In this document: positions 20,656-29,497 of the stretch, piece after piece
Numbering within the stretch: position 1 is the first letter of the stretch
How the letters are laid out: every line of letters begins with the position of its first letter
From: Bacteroidia bacterium
GTDB taxonomy: Bacteria; Bacteroidota; Bacteroidia; Chitinophagales; Saprospiraceae
Reading direction: 5' to 3'
DNA length: 45,844 bases
Assembly: GCA_030429045.1 (NCBI GenBank)
Contig: JAUIEA010000014.1
Span: 1-45,844 of the forward strand
Program-made: the position numbers and the translations under genes
The notes under the pieces: model-generated
Databases searched by the model: none
The model's input: only the letters and a program-made list of their open reading frames with translations
Told to the model about the DNA's origin: nothing

Positions 20656-23376
20656 CCCCAGCGCCGCCAGGCTCTCTTCCAGACTCTTCAGCTTGCTCTC
20701 CCCATCTGCCATCTTCTGCCGCTCACGGTCGACCACCTCGGCCGGTGCTCCCGCTACAAACCGTTCGTTGGAGAGCTTCTTCGCCACCGACTGGATGAAT
20801 CCTCTGGTGTACTGGATCTCCTCCTGAAGCTTTTGCCTTTCCTCTTCGACATTCACCGCTGCCGTGTAGGCCATATAGAGCTTTTCCGTACCGGCCATGA
20901 CCGGCAGGCTTTGATCCGGCTCTTCCGTGACCGGGGTCAAGGTTTCCAGGTTGGCCATTTTGCATACCAGTGCAACGGTGCCCGGCAGGGCAAACAAAGT
21001 GTCCGCTTTATCGGAACGGACATACCACGCTGCCGGTGCTTCTCGCATCGGCATCTGTTTTTCTGCACGCAGCTCCCGGATACGCGAGACCATTTCATTC
21101 ATCAGGGCCATGTCATCCACCAGTCGGGGATCGACCGAGGAAGAACAGGGGACCGCGGTAATGATACAATCCTCACCCTCGGCCCGATCGCGCAACAGAT
21201 GCCAGATCTCTTCGCTGACAAAAGGCATGAACGGATGCAGCAGATTCATCAATTCTTCATAAAAGTCGACCGTCCGTTCGTACGTGGCCCGATCCAGGGG
21301 TGAGCCGTAGACAGGCTTCACCAGTTCCAGATACCAGCTGCAGAAATCGTCCCAGATAAACCGGTAGAGCCGCTTGATCCCGTCAGACAGGCGGAATTGG
21401 GCATAGTCTTCGGTCAGCTCCTGCTGAAGGATGGACAACTTCTCCTGCATCCAACTCGTCGCCAGCGCATTGATCTGTGCTGCTTCAGGTGTAGGGGCCT
21501 CATCGACCAGCTCCCATTGCTTGACCAGCCGCAGCGCATTCCACATCTTGTTGCAGAAGCGCAGTCCCTGGTCGCAGAGCTGACTTTCGTTGACAATGGA
21601 TTGGGTCTTCTGGTCGAAAGGGGCATCAAAAATGATGTCTCCACCGGCTGATGCGGCGGAGAGTAATCCGAAGCGGACCCCGTCCGCGCCATACTTTTCC
21701 AGGAGGGCCAGCGCATCCGGACTGTTGCCCAGGGACTTGCTCATCTTCCGACGCTTGTTATCGCGGACCATACCCGTGTAATACACGTGCTCGAAGGGCA
21801 TGACCTTCTCCTTGCCCAGCAGGGCAGGGGCCCACTCGTATCCGGCCATGATCATCCGGGCCACCCAGAAGAAAATGATATCCCATCCGGTCACCAGCGT
21901 CTGGGTCGGGTAGTAATAGTCCAGCTCCCGGGTGTCCTGGAATCCATCAAATACACTGATCGGCCAGAGCCAGGAGGAAAACCAGGTGTCCACTACATCC
22001 TCATCCTGATACAGATCCGCAGCAGTCAGGCCGGCATTGCCGGTCTTCTGGCGCGCCTGTTCGAGGGCTTCCTCGGCAGTGAGCGCCACAAAGGATTGCG
22101 GGTTTTCAGCCTCTCGTTCCGACTGGAGATACCAGGCAGGGATCCGTTGTCCCCACCAGAGTTGGCGACTGATACACCAGTCCCGGATATTGTCGGGGTT
22201 CAGCCAGTTCTGGTACATATTGATAAAGTGGGGCGGGTGGAATTCCACATCCCCATCCTGGACAGCCGAGAGGGCGTCCCGCGCAAAATCTTTCATGTCC
22301 AGGAACCACTGCAGGGTCAGCCGAGGCTCGACGATGCTTTGTGTGCGTTCTGAACGCCCCACCTTGTGGACATAGTCCTCCGTTTTGGTCAGAAAGCCTC
22401 CCTCTTCAAGCAGGGGCAGGATCTGCTTCCGCGCGGCAAAGCGGTCTTCTCCTACCAGCATGCCAGCGGCCTCGTTCAGGCGGCCGTCTTCAGTGAGGAT
22501 GTTGATCGTCTCGAGGTTATGCCGCTGACCGATCTCATAGTCATTCGGGTCGTGTGCCGGGGTGATCTTCAGCGCCCCCGTTCCAAATTCCTGGTCGACA
22601 TAGGTGTCGCCGATCACCGGGATGTCCCGGTTGATCAGGGGCACCCGGACGGTCTTCCCGATCAGGTCCTGATAGCGGGGATCATCAGGATGCACGGCCA
22701 CAGCAGTATCTCCCAGGATGGTTTCCGGTCGGACCGTAGCGATGGTGATCCCCTTTTTCGGATCATCGGTCAGGGGATAGGTCAGGTAATACAGGGTGTC
22801 CTTCTCTTCGCAGTAGATGACCTCTTCATTGGAGAGCACCGTCCTGGCTTCCGGGTCCCAGTTGGTCATGCGCAGGGCGCGATACAACTTGCCTTTTCCG
22901 TGCAGATCCACAAAGACCTTGAGGACAGCGTCAGAAAGGGAATCTTCCATGGTGAACCGGGTGCGATCCCAGTCGCAGGAGGCCCCCAGTCGCTTCAGCT
23001 GGTCCAGGATGATCCCGCCATACTTGTCCTTCCACTCGAAGGCATATCCGAGAAATTCCTCGCGGCTGATATCACTCTTTTTAATGCCCCGATCCCGGAG
23101 CATGTGGACCACCTTGGCCTCAGTGGCAATGGAAGCATGGTCGGTACCCGGCACCCAGCAGGCATTTTTACCCTCCAGTCGGGCACGGCGGATCAGGATG
23201 TCCTGGACCGTGTTGTTCAACATATGGCCCATGTGCAGAATACCCGTCACATTCGGAGGGGGCATCACGATCGTATAGGGCTCCCGTTCATCGGGAACTG
23301 AAGTGAAATACCCTTTATCCATCCAGTGAGGATACCATTTCTGTTCGATGGCGGAGGGTTGATAATGGGATTCCAT
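20653..23376 (-). CDS. valS: valyl-tRNA synthetase
   Basis: A 907-residue class I synthetase that charges tRNA-Val and edits mischarged Thr. The start at 23376 (MESHYQPSAIEQKWYPHW) is preferred over an in-frame start at 23397. The HIGH-type motif is PPPNVTGILHMGH (HMGH at 48-51), the editing domain lies in the middle, and KMSKS is at residues 544-548. The anticodon-binding domain includes LNPDN... upstream and ends with a helical tail (about residues 840-907) rich in Glu, Lys and Leu, the tRNA-binding coiled coil of ValS. It is a standard housekeeping copy with no visible lesion. The gene ends directly at a heptamer array, with no usual terminator. Confidence 0.97.
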   Translation of the reverse strand: MESHYQPSAIEQKWYPHWMDKGYFTSVPDEREPYTIVMPPPNVTGILHMGHMLNNTVQDILIRRARLEGKNACWVPGTDHASIATEAKVVHMLRDRGIKKSDISREEFLGYAFEWKDKYGGIILDQLKRLGASCDWDRTRFTMEDSLSDAVLKVFVDLHGKGKLYRALRMTNWDPEARTVLSNEEVIYCEEKDTLYYLTYPLTDDPKKGITIATVRPETILGDTAVAVHPDDPRYQDLIGKTVRVPLINRDIPVIGDTYVDQEFGTGALKITPAHDPNDYEIGQRHNLETINILTEDGRLNEAAGMLVGEDRFAARKQILPLLEEGGFLTKTEDYVHKVGRSERTQSIVEPRLTLQWFLDMKDFARDALSAVQDGDVEFHPPHFINMYQNWLNPDNIRDWCISRQLWWGQRIPAWYLQSEREAENPQSFVALTAEEALEQARQKTGNAGLTAADLYQDEDVVDTWFSSWLWPISVFDGFQDTRELDYYYPTQTLVTGWDIIFFWVARMIMAGYEWAPALLGKEKVMPFEHVYYTGMVRDNKRRKMSKSLGNSPDALALLEKYGADGVRFGLLSAASAGGDIIFDAPFDQKTQSIVNESQLCDQGLRFCNKMWNALRLVKQWELVDEAPTPEAAQINALATSWMQEKLSILQQELTEDYAQFRLSDGIKRLYRFIWDDFCSWYLELVKPVYGSPLDRATYERTVDFYEELMNLLHPFMPFVSEEIWHLLRDRAEGEDCIITAVPCSSSVDPRLVDDMALMNEMVSRIRELRAEKQMPMREAPAAWYVRSDKADTLFALPGTVALVCKMANLETLTPVTEEPDQSLPVMAGTEKLYMAYTAAVNVEEERQKLQEEIQYTRGFIQSVAKKLSNERFVAGAPAEVVDRERQKMADGESKLKSLEESLAALG

Positions 23377-23442
23377 AGTTGTCTTTCTTTGTTGCATTCA
23401 GCTATTGTGCCAAATATTTAATTTTTTCCGCATATCTGGTGG

Positions 23443-24000
23443 TCAATATGGGAATTTCATCAGTTGGATGCCGGCATTCGGATGATGGATGATCACCACC
23501 AATCGCGGATTCTGGTCATCTTCTGCCTCCAGCCATTCCGGTTCTATCCGTTCAGAGATCATCGCCAGCCGTGCAGAGACACTGGTGATGACCAGTTGAG
23601 GTCGGCCCTTTTCTTCAAGCAATAAACGGTCCAGAACATCGGGTCCGTCCTGCAAGGCAAAGACCCGGGGTTCCAGCTGATGGGCATCCGACAAGGGGGC
23701 CACCAGCTCAAAAACCGTGGGCCGGTTCAGGAGGTGAATGCCGGATAACGGGGTCTCGCGAAACAGGCTGTTCAACGACTCCGCCTGCAGTTGCAACGCA
23801 TCGGGGTCAAGGGTCGGCTGGTAGGTCGCCAGGAAGATCGTGGTGGTGTTTGTATCCGTCAGGGATAGGGGATAGACCCGACCCTGGTCAAAGACAAGGC
23901 CATCCTGCCCGACTGCGATCAGCAGATCCCCATCCGGGGATTGGCAGGCCATCACCAGGCAGACGGTGCAGATCAGGCAGATCTTCAGGAGACCCCTCAT
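23443..24000 (-). CDS. lipoprotein of unknown function (185 aa)
   Basis: A 185-residue lipoprotein with signal LLKICLICTVCLVMAC and lipobox VMAC (Cys at residue 19). The mature part begins QSPDGDLLIAVGQDGLVF and continues with TIFLATYQPTLDPDALQLQ. No catalytic motif or known domain is recognised; the pattern suggests a mixed alpha/beta fold (RPQLVITSVSARLAMI, RLVVIIHHPNAG). The start ATG overlaps the lysA stop as ATGA, so it is translationally coupled to lysA. That linkage is positional only and does not suggest a lysine-pathway role. Confidence 0.7.
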   Translation of the reverse strand: MRGLLKICLICTVCLVMACQSPDGDLLIAVGQDGLVFDQGRVYPLSLTDTNTTTIFLATYQPTLDPDALQLQAESLNSLFRETPLSGIHLLNRPTVFELVAPLSDAHQLEPRVFALQDGPDVLDRLLLEEKGRPQLVITSVSARLAMISERIEPEWLEAEDDQNPRLVVIIHHPNAGIQLMKFPY

Positions 24001-25265
24001 TTTGAATCAGGGGCTGCCGTCGCTGGCTCCAGGGGCAGGGGGTCTCCCTGCTGGAGGGCCAGTAAATCATCCAGTGTTTCTCCCCTGCGGATGAGATAAT
24101 CCTTGCCTTTCCAGATCAATACTTCCGGTGGGCGAAACCGGGAGTTGTAGTTGGAGGCCATACTGTAGCAATACGCTCCGGCATTATGAAAGGCCAGAAT
24201 GTCGCCCTCATGGACTTCGGTCAGTTTCCGGTCCACTGCAAACGTATCGGTCTCGCAGATATAACCGACTATGGTATAGATCCGGGTTCGCCCATCCGGA
24301 TTGGAGACGTTCTCAATGGAATGCCAGGCATTGTAAAACATGGGCCGGATCATGTGATTGAGCCCGGAATCCACGCCGGCAAAGACGGTCGAAACGGTCG
24401 TCTTGATCACATTGGTCCGCACCAGGAAGGTTCCGGATTCGCTGACCAGGAACTTGCCGGGTTCGAACATCAGGGTGAGCTCCCGCCCATAGGAGCGGCA
24501 GAAATGTTCAAACCGCTTGCTGATCTCCTGGCCGAACTCTTCGACATCTGTCGAGACATCGTCCTCCTTGTACGGCACCTTGAAACCACTACCGAAATCG
24601 ATGTATTCCAGGTCGGGGAAACTGGCCGCCACCCCGAAAAGGATGTCGCACGCATTGAGGAAGACCTCGACATCCAGGATGTCTGAACCGGTATGCATGT
24701 GCAGCCCGGCGATATGGATGCCGGTCGATTCCACCACCCGAAGAACGTGGGGAAGCTGGTGGATGGAGATCCCGAACTTGGAATCAATATGACCTGTGGA
24801 TATCTTGGAGTTGCCACCCGCCATGATGTGCGGGTTGATCCGGATACACACTTTGGCACCCGGGTGAGACTGGCCGAATTGCTCGAGGATGGAGATATTG
24901 TCAATGTTGATCAGCGTCCCGATCCGGTAGGCCTGTTCGTATTCCTCCAAAGAGACACAGTTGGGGGTGAACAGGATATTCTCCGGTGTGAATCCGGCTC
25001 GGATGCCCAGATGAACCTCCTGGATGGACACGCAGTCCAGTCCGGCTCCCCAGCTGTTGAACAGCCGGAGGATCTGCAAATTGGTATTGGCCTTACAGGC
25101 GTAGTAGATCCTGGCGTTGGGGATGGAAAACGCATCGCAGAGCCGGCGATATTGCCGGTACATCAGATCGGCTTCATAGATATAGAGTGGCGTACCGTAT
25201 TTGGCGGCGATATCCGTTACAGAGAGCCCGCCGGAAAATTGATACTGTCCGTCCTGAAGGTGCAT
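23997..25265 (-). CDS. lysA: diaminopimelate decarboxylase
   Basis: A 422-residue PLP enzyme of the alanine racemase fold that converts meso-diaminopimelate to lysine. The N-terminal barrel has TPLYIYEADL, then YYACKANTNLQIL with the PLP-binding Lys58, then GLHMHTGSDI and YIDFGSGF. The C-terminal part shows FEPGKFLVSESGTFL and YICETDTF, the block with the catalytic Cys contributed across the dimer, then GDILAFHNAGAYCYSM. Length is normal for the family. A Bacteroidota-type promoter sits 18-50 bases upstream. The lipoprotein gene downstream is coupled to its stop. Confidence 0.95.
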   Translation of the reverse strand: MHLQDGQYQFSGGLSVTDIAAKYGTPLYIYEADLMYRQYRRLCDAFSIPNARIYYACKANTNLQILRLFNSWGAGLDCVSIQEVHLGIRAGFTPENILFTPNCVSLEEYEQAYRIGTLINIDNISILEQFGQSHPGAKVCIRINPHIMAGGNSKISTGHIDSKFGISIHQLPHVLRVVESTGIHIAGLHMHTGSDILDVEVFLNACDILFGVAASFPDLEYIDFGSGFKVPYKEDDVSTDVEEFGQEISKRFEHFCRSYGRELTLMFEPGKFLVSESGTFLVRTNVIKTTVSTVFAGVDSGLNHMIRPMFYNAWHSIENVSNPDGRTRIYTIVGYICETDTFAVDRKLTEVHEGDILAFHNAGAYCYSMASNYNSRFRPPEVLIWKGKDYLIRRGETLDDLLALQQGDPLPLEPATAAPDSK

Positions 25266-25282
25266 GTGTCTGGTTTAAGTCG

Positions 25283-25315
25283 CAAAAATAGGTCATTTTG
25301 TTCCGGAGGAGGCAA
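25283..25315 (-). promoter_or_regulatory. lysA promoter
   Basis: On the minus strand TTG (25315-25313), 22-base spacer, then TATTTTTG (25290-25283), an exact TAnnTTTG match. Predicted leader before the ATG at 25265 is about 12 bases. Confidence 0.55.
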
Positions 25316-25368
25316 TTTGGTCGAATCCAACCACCAAATCAGCATTTCCGCGCATCTTGAAAGCAGCT

Positions 25369-25911
25369 ATGGATTTACCCGTTCTGATCGATCAATGCCG
25401 CCAGGGAAATCGCCAGGCGCAGGCCCGATTCTACCAGGAATTCGCACCGATCGTGCTGGGCGCTTGCCGGCGTTACCTGCCCAATGATGCAGAATCGGAA
25501 GATGCCATGATCCAATCCATGTACAAAAGCCTGACCAGCCTGGATACCCTGCGTGACCCGCGGACCATCCATGGCTGGATACGCCGCATCGCAGTCAATG
25601 AATGTCTGATGATCCTGAGAAAGAAGAAGTTGGAGTGGTCTGACGACCTACCTGAACGGATGCCAGCACCTGATCCGGATCCCCAGGAACGATTGCAGGC
25701 CAGGGAAGTACTGAGCCTGCTGGACAAGTTACCCCTGGGCTACCGCACCATTTTCAATCTCTATGTCCTGGAAGGCTACACCCATCGGGAGATCGGCGAG
25801 CTCCTGAATATCAGCCTGAATACCTCCAAATCCCAATTGATCCAGGCCAGAAAACGACTGGCATCCTGGATCAGGCCAAACGAAAATAAACCGCATCATG
25901 AAATCTCCTGA
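25369..25911 (+). CDS. ECF-type RNA polymerase sigma factor
   Basis: A 180-residue sigma-70 family protein of the extracytoplasmic-function group. Start at the ATG at 25369; a TTG at 25357 is in frame but adds little. Sigma region 2 spans about residues 10-90 (RQAQARFYQEFAPIVL, AESEDAMIQSMYKSL, TIHGWIRRIAVNECL), then an acidic Pro-rich linker, and region 4 about 112-168 (LDKLPLGYRTIFNLYVLEGYTHREIGEL, NTSKSQLIQARKRL). The next gene overlaps by 14 bases and encodes a small one-segment membrane protein, the usual place for an anti-sigma factor. Its regulon cannot be told from the window. Confidence 0.93.
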   Translation: MDLPVLIDQCRQGNRQAQARFYQEFAPIVLGACRRYLPNDAESEDAMIQSMYKSLTSLDTLRDPRTIHGWIRRIAVNECLMILRKKKLEWSDDLPERMPAPDPDPQERLQAREVLSLLDKLPLGYRTIFNLYVLEGYTHREIGELLNISLNTSKSQLIQARKRLASWIRPNENKPHHEIS

Positions 25912-26320
25912 TTCATCTTCATTCGAAGAACAAAACCCCTCCTGGGAACGATCCATGCGCACTGCCAGTGACGACATGCGGGTTCAGCCAGCGACATCCA
26001 GCTGGAGGACATTGACTGCAAAGCTGGACCAGCATCAGCAGCAGAAAAGATCGGTCTATCGGATCGGTATCATCCTGGCCCGAATTGCAGCCATCCTGCT
26101 GATCGCCGCCGGATTCTGGTGGGTGCTGGATGGTCAGCAGAAATCCCCACCGTTAACGAGTGAACTGGTCAATGACAACCCGGCATACTTTGCCTCCTAT
26201 CTCGATGTTGCACAGAGTCTACAGGATCAGATGAGCCGGGTAGAGGGGCCTGGAAATGCCGGGTTCAAAGAGAGTTTTTCCAATATGCCCACGACCGGGG
26301 ATTCGTCCGGAAGCCTGTGA
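25898..26320 (+). CDS. small single-pass membrane protein, putative anti-sigma partner
   Basis: A 140-residue protein overlapping the sigma gene by 14 bases. Residues 1-60 are soluble and polar, with an SSWRTLTAKLDQHQQQKR block; one membrane segment covers about 64-81 (ILARIAAILLIAAGFWW); the outside tail (QSLQDQMSRVEGPGN) is short. The layout, cytoplasmic N-terminal region plus single membrane helix, is that of anti-sigma factors in Bacteroidota, but I see no zinc-binding HxxxCxxC anti-sigma motif. The assignment rests on gene order and topology. Its stop TGA directly abuts the stop of the convergent GNAT gene. Confidence 0.62.
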   Translation: MKSPDSSSFEEQNPSWERSMRTASDDMRVQPATSSWRTLTAKLDQHQQQKRSVYRIGIILARIAAILLIAAGFWWVLDGQQKSPPLTSELVNDNPAYFASYLDVAQSLQDQMSRVEGPGNAGFKESFSNMPTTGDSSGSL

Positions 26321-27544
26321 TCAGGCTGGATCGACCTGCTTGAACGGATGACGGGGCGACCAGTCATCGATCGGATTCAGATAGTCCAGTAAAGGCCGGA
26401 TAAAACGATTGGTAAACGAGCTCCGATGCCGGATATAACAAGTGAGGTCGATAGCCTCAGCACCGACAGAGCTCTTGATTTCTTCTGCCGTTCGGGCGAA
26501 GACGATATGCTTTGCGCCATGCGAAATGCCCAATTCGATCAGGTCGTAGAGCATGTTGAGATATAACTTGTAGACCGGGTTCCAGCGATTTTCATACCCG
26601 AGAAAATGGGCCTCGAATTCGCCATCGTGGTTGATCACACCACTCAGGAATCCGATCAGTTGATCGTCCCTGTAGTACCCCTGGACGATAAAGTCGTCTC
26701 CCAGGGCGGCTTTCATGCCTTCAAAGTAGGTTTTTTCCAGAGTGATCACATTGAATCCGGAATCATCGGCAATCTCCTGGTACAAGGCATGGATCTGGGA
26801 TTGTTGCGCCTGGATATCTGCCAGACTCAACGTCTTCCTGATCACATCTTTCGCCAGGATCTTTCTGGCCTTTTTTGCCCGTACCCGGTATTTGCTGCTG
26901 AGTGCAGCGAGATAGTCGTTATAGTGCTTCCATTCCGGTCGCAGGGTCATGACCATGCTGGGCAGGATGTGGAAGGAATGATACTGGTGTTGTCGAAACC
27001 CGTCCACGATTTCCAGTTGCTCCGGATAGAAATCCTTGAGCAGGAGGATGGAGACAGGACATCCTTCCGCTTCCAGCTCCTTTCGCATCAATCGCATCGC
27101 CTGATCGACCAGGTCTGTGATATCCGGAGTCTCCTCATGGAAGGAATAGCCGTGGTCACCGGAAAGCATCAGGTTGCCACAAACCAGGGAATAGAACCCG
27201 ACTTGTCGGGCCACAAGACCTCGTAAAAACTGTCCGAACGTACTGAAAAAACAGGCTGTCGGCCCGGAAGCCTGCTGATAGCGAATACTTTCAGCCCCGT
27301 TGAAGTACAATACCTGACCATAAACCACTCCGATCGGTCGGCCTCCCTTGCGTATGATAGCATATCGGAATTGAAGGCCTTTGGGTGGGTGTTGTTCCAG
27401 GACGGAGAGATAGGGTCGCTGGAGAAACAGATTGTCATGCGAAACAGCCTGGTCCCACCCGATTGGATCCTCATTGACGGACCTCAGAATGGATATCGTG
27501 ACGTCCTGGGCAGTGGTGATCACAGAAGGGACTTGTGCTTGCAT
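26321..27544 (-). CDS. GNAT-superfamily (FemAB-like) acyltransferase
   Basis: A 407-residue protein from the ATG at 27544; the frame continues to a TTG at 27580. The sequence has two GNAT-like halves, as in FemAB and related proteins: an N-terminal part (YAIIRKGGRPIGVVYGQVLYF) and a C-terminal part with RAKKARKIL, then YYRDDQLIGFLSGVINHDGEFEAHFLGY, and KLYLNMLYDLIELGISHGAKHIVFARTAEEIKSSVG, a block typical of the acetyltransferase_6-like family. The substrate is unknown; relatives act on peptidoglycan precursors or other aminoacyl/acyl acceptors. No signal peptide, so it is cytoplasmic. It converges on the sigma-factor unit with no spacer. Confidence 0.75.
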   Translation of the reverse strand: MQAQVPSVITTAQDVTISILRSVNEDPIGWDQAVSHDNLFLQRPYLSVLEQHPPKGLQFRYAIIRKGGRPIGVVYGQVLYFNGAESIRYQQASGPTACFFSTFGQFLRGLVARQVGFYSLVCGNLMLSGDHGYSFHEETPDITDLVDQAMRLMRKELEAEGCPVSILLLKDFYPEQLEIVDGFRQHQYHSFHILPSMVMTLRPEWKHYNDYLAALSSKYRVRAKKARKILAKDVIRKTLSLADIQAQQSQIHALYQEIADDSGFNVITLEKTYFEGMKAALGDDFIVQGYYRDDQLIGFLSGVINHDGEFEAHFLGYENRWNPVYKLYLNMLYDLIELGISHGAKHIVFARTAEEIKSSVGAEAIDLTCYIRHRSSFTNRFIRPLLDYLNPIDDWSPRHPFKQVDPA

Positions 27545-27653
27545 GGTAGTCAAACGTTCAGAACCGGGGTGTTTGTTCAACGGGCCATCGAATTATCGAC
27601 AAATTACGGGCATCTCTATTATCCATGTATTTTTATGCCAAAGTTCTCATCCC

Positions 27654-28631
27654 ATGTCTATCCAATCTACCATTTCCTTTTTTCTCCTGGTTGCGGTCCT
27701 CTCCTCCTGTGTGACCCAACGCAAGTATGATACACTGGCCCAGTCCAAAGACCTGCTCGATCGCGAATACAGGGCCCTGCTGGAAGTGCGTGACCAGAAA
27801 AACGAATGTGAGGCAGCACGACGGAATCTTCAGCAGGATCTGGTGGTCTGCAAGGAAGAGATGAAACATCAACAAGGCATTCTTCAGGGCCTGGAAGCCG
27901 CAAGAGATGATCTCAGCCGGCGGCTAGAAGATATGATTGCCCAGAACCAGGCCCTGCTCAATGCCTCCTCCGATGAAAAACAGGCGCTGGTGAATGAGAT
28001 CCTGGCCAAGGAGTCGGAGATCGATCGGCGGGCGATGGTCCAGGACAGCCTGGCCAGGGCCATGGATAAACGCCAGAAGCAGGCCGACCAACTGGCGGCC
28101 GATCTGGCCGAAAAGGAAAAACGGATCGCCGAGCTGAATGGATTGCTGGACGACCGGGAAAAAGCCTTGTCCAGTCTCCGGACAGGCTTGCTGGAAGCCC
28201 TGAGAGGGTATTCTTCTGCCGATCTGACCGTCCGGGAAGAAAACGGCCGGGTGTATGTGTCCATGAGCCAGAACCTGCTATTTCCCTCCGGTAGCGACGT
28301 GGTGGACCCCAAGGGGGTCAAGGCCCTTCGTCAGCTGGCCGGTGTGCTCAAGGTGCAGGAAGATATCGAGATCCTGGTAGAAGGACATACGGATACGGAT
28401 GGCAGTGCCGACCTCAACTGGGATCTCAGTGTGAGCCGGGCGTCCTCGGTTGTGAAGATCCTCACCCGGGAAGGCGTGCCTGCAGAAAAGATCACCGCTG
28501 CCGGCCGGGCCTTCTACCTGCCTCTCACCAGTAACGACACAGCCGAAGGAAAGGCTAGAAATCGCCGGGTAGAGATCATCCTGGCGCCCAAACTGGAGAA
28601 GATCCTCCAGATGATCGGCGCCGGGAAATAA
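27654..28631 (+). CDS. OmpA-family lipoprotein with coiled-coil
   Basis: A 325-residue outer-membrane lipoprotein; the ATG at 27654 gives signal FFLLVAVLSSCVTQRKYD with lipobox SSC. The frame is open further upstream but without a signal there. Residues about 25-180 form a long Glu/Lys/Leu/Ala coiled coil (EARRNLQQDLVV region, LEDMIAQNQALL, QADQLAADLAEKEKRIAEL). Residues about 200-320 are an OmpA domain that binds peptidoglycan: FPSGSDVVDPKGVKALRQL, VEGHTDTDGSADLNWDLS, GKARNRRVEIIL. The family anchors the outer membrane to the cell wall. A putative 36-codon frame and the DUF6438 gene follow on the same strand. Confidence 0.9.
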   Translation: MSIQSTISFFLLVAVLSSCVTQRKYDTLAQSKDLLDREYRALLEVRDQKNECEAARRNLQQDLVVCKEEMKHQQGILQGLEAARDDLSRRLEDMIAQNQALLNASSDEKQALVNEILAKESEIDRRAMVQDSLARAMDKRQKQADQLAADLAEKEKRIAELNGLLDDREKALSSLRTGLLEALRGYSSADLTVREENGRVYVSMSQNLLFPSGSDVVDPKGVKALRQLAGVLKVQEDIEILVEGHTDTDGSADLNWDLSVSRASSVVKILTREGVPAEKITAAGRAFYLPLTSNDTAEGKARNRRVEIILAPKLEKILQMIGAGK

Positions 28632-28657
28632 TCACTGTCCCGGGATCTTCAGCACGG

Positions 28658-28768
28658 ATGACTGGACTGGAACAACAAAACGATCAGGGATTGACGTTTT
28701 CTGAACAGCGAATCCGGGTGATGGACGATATGATGAATACAAGGCCCGATCCGGATCAAATGAACTGA
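28658..28768 (+). CDS. possible 36-residue small protein
   Basis: ATG at 28658 to TGA at 28766-28768, filling the space between the OmpA-type gene and the DUF6438 gene and ending six bases before the next ATG. The product starts MTGLEQQNDQGLTF and continues SEQRIRVMDDMMNTRPDP. It is hydrophilic, without a signal or membrane segment. Spacing fits an operon member, but an open frame of this length can arise by chance. Confidence 0.3.
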   Translation: MTGLEQQNDQGLTFSEQRIRVMDDMMNTRPDPDQMN

Positions 28769-28774
28769 AACACT

Positions 28775-29497
28775 ATGAGACCCTTTCACCTGATTTTCAT
28801 TCTACCCGTCCTGTGGTGTGCCTGCTGCGCGCCCAAGACCACCGTTTCAGAGAACAAGCCCGATCAGCCGGATAACCCGGACGAGGCTGCGGTGATCCGC
28901 CTGTACAAAGGGTCATGTTACGGCCAATGCCCTGCCTATACACTTGAACTGTATCGGGATGGTCGGGTGGTGATGACACCACGCAGGTTTGTCCCCGTCG
29001 ATTCTGCCGTCAGCGCAGTCTGGCCGGTCGGGGAGATCATCCGGCAATTTGATGCAGCCGGACTGGAGCTGTTGAATGATGAGTACATGAGGCCGGTGGC
29101 CGACATCCCGTCCTTCCGGCTGAAATACCTGGACAAGGAGATCCGCTGGAACAGCCAGCAGCCGGCGATCTTGCACAACCTGGTCGCGCTCCTCGATGAG
29201 TATACCGTGAATGAAGGCTGGCTGGAACCTGAAAACGCATTCAGGATCAAGGCCGACTACCTGATCGAAAAGGAATTGATCATCCAGCTCAAACCGGGAA
29301 CAGACATGGCCATCTGGCTGGAAACCTATATGGATGTCGGGCTGCATGTCATCCGGGAGATCGTCAAGGGCGGGGAGTATATCCTGGTGGGCTATGACCA
29401 GTCTGTAGTGGATCCGGACGAGCTCCTCCAGCGAGTCAGGGAAGATGGACAGGTCGTCCTGGCCAGCTTCAATAAAAAACTGGATCAGCGGGATTAA
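28775..29497 (+). CDS. DUF6438-type secreted protein
   Basis: A 240-residue exported protein with a hydrophobic start (LIFILPVLWCACCAPK), probably a lipoprotein although the lipobox is imperfect. The motif IRLYKGSCYGQCPAYTLELYRDGRV (residues about 41-65, shown here only as a block) is the hallmark of DUF6438, with its two Cys in CYGQC. A second, unrelated domain follows (residues about 165-240: ELIIQLKPGTDM, WLETYMDVGLHVIREI, EYILVGYDQS). Function is unknown for the family. It converges on lptD, and the two stop codons overlap in TTAA. Confidence 0.75.
   Translation: MRPFHLIFILPVLWCACCAPKTTVSENKPDQPDNPDEAAVIRLYKGSCYGQCPAYTLELYRDGRVVMTPRRFVPVDSAVSAVWPVGEIIRQFDAAGLELLNDEYMRPVADIPSFRLKYLDKEIRWNSQQPAILHNLVALLDEYTVNEGWLEPENAFRIKADYLIEKELIIQLKPGTDMAIWLETYMDVGLHVIREIVKGGEYILVGYDQSVVDPDELLQRVREDGQVVLASFNKKLDQRD

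Noticed and set aside
20407-21303. 298-codon plus-strand frame starting in repeat block B and entering valS
   Set aside because: The first part is translated low-complexity repeat and the rest is antisense to valS.
22366-23301. 311-codon frame antisense to the valS N-terminal half
   Set aside because: valS is unambiguous on the other strand; the product has no known features.
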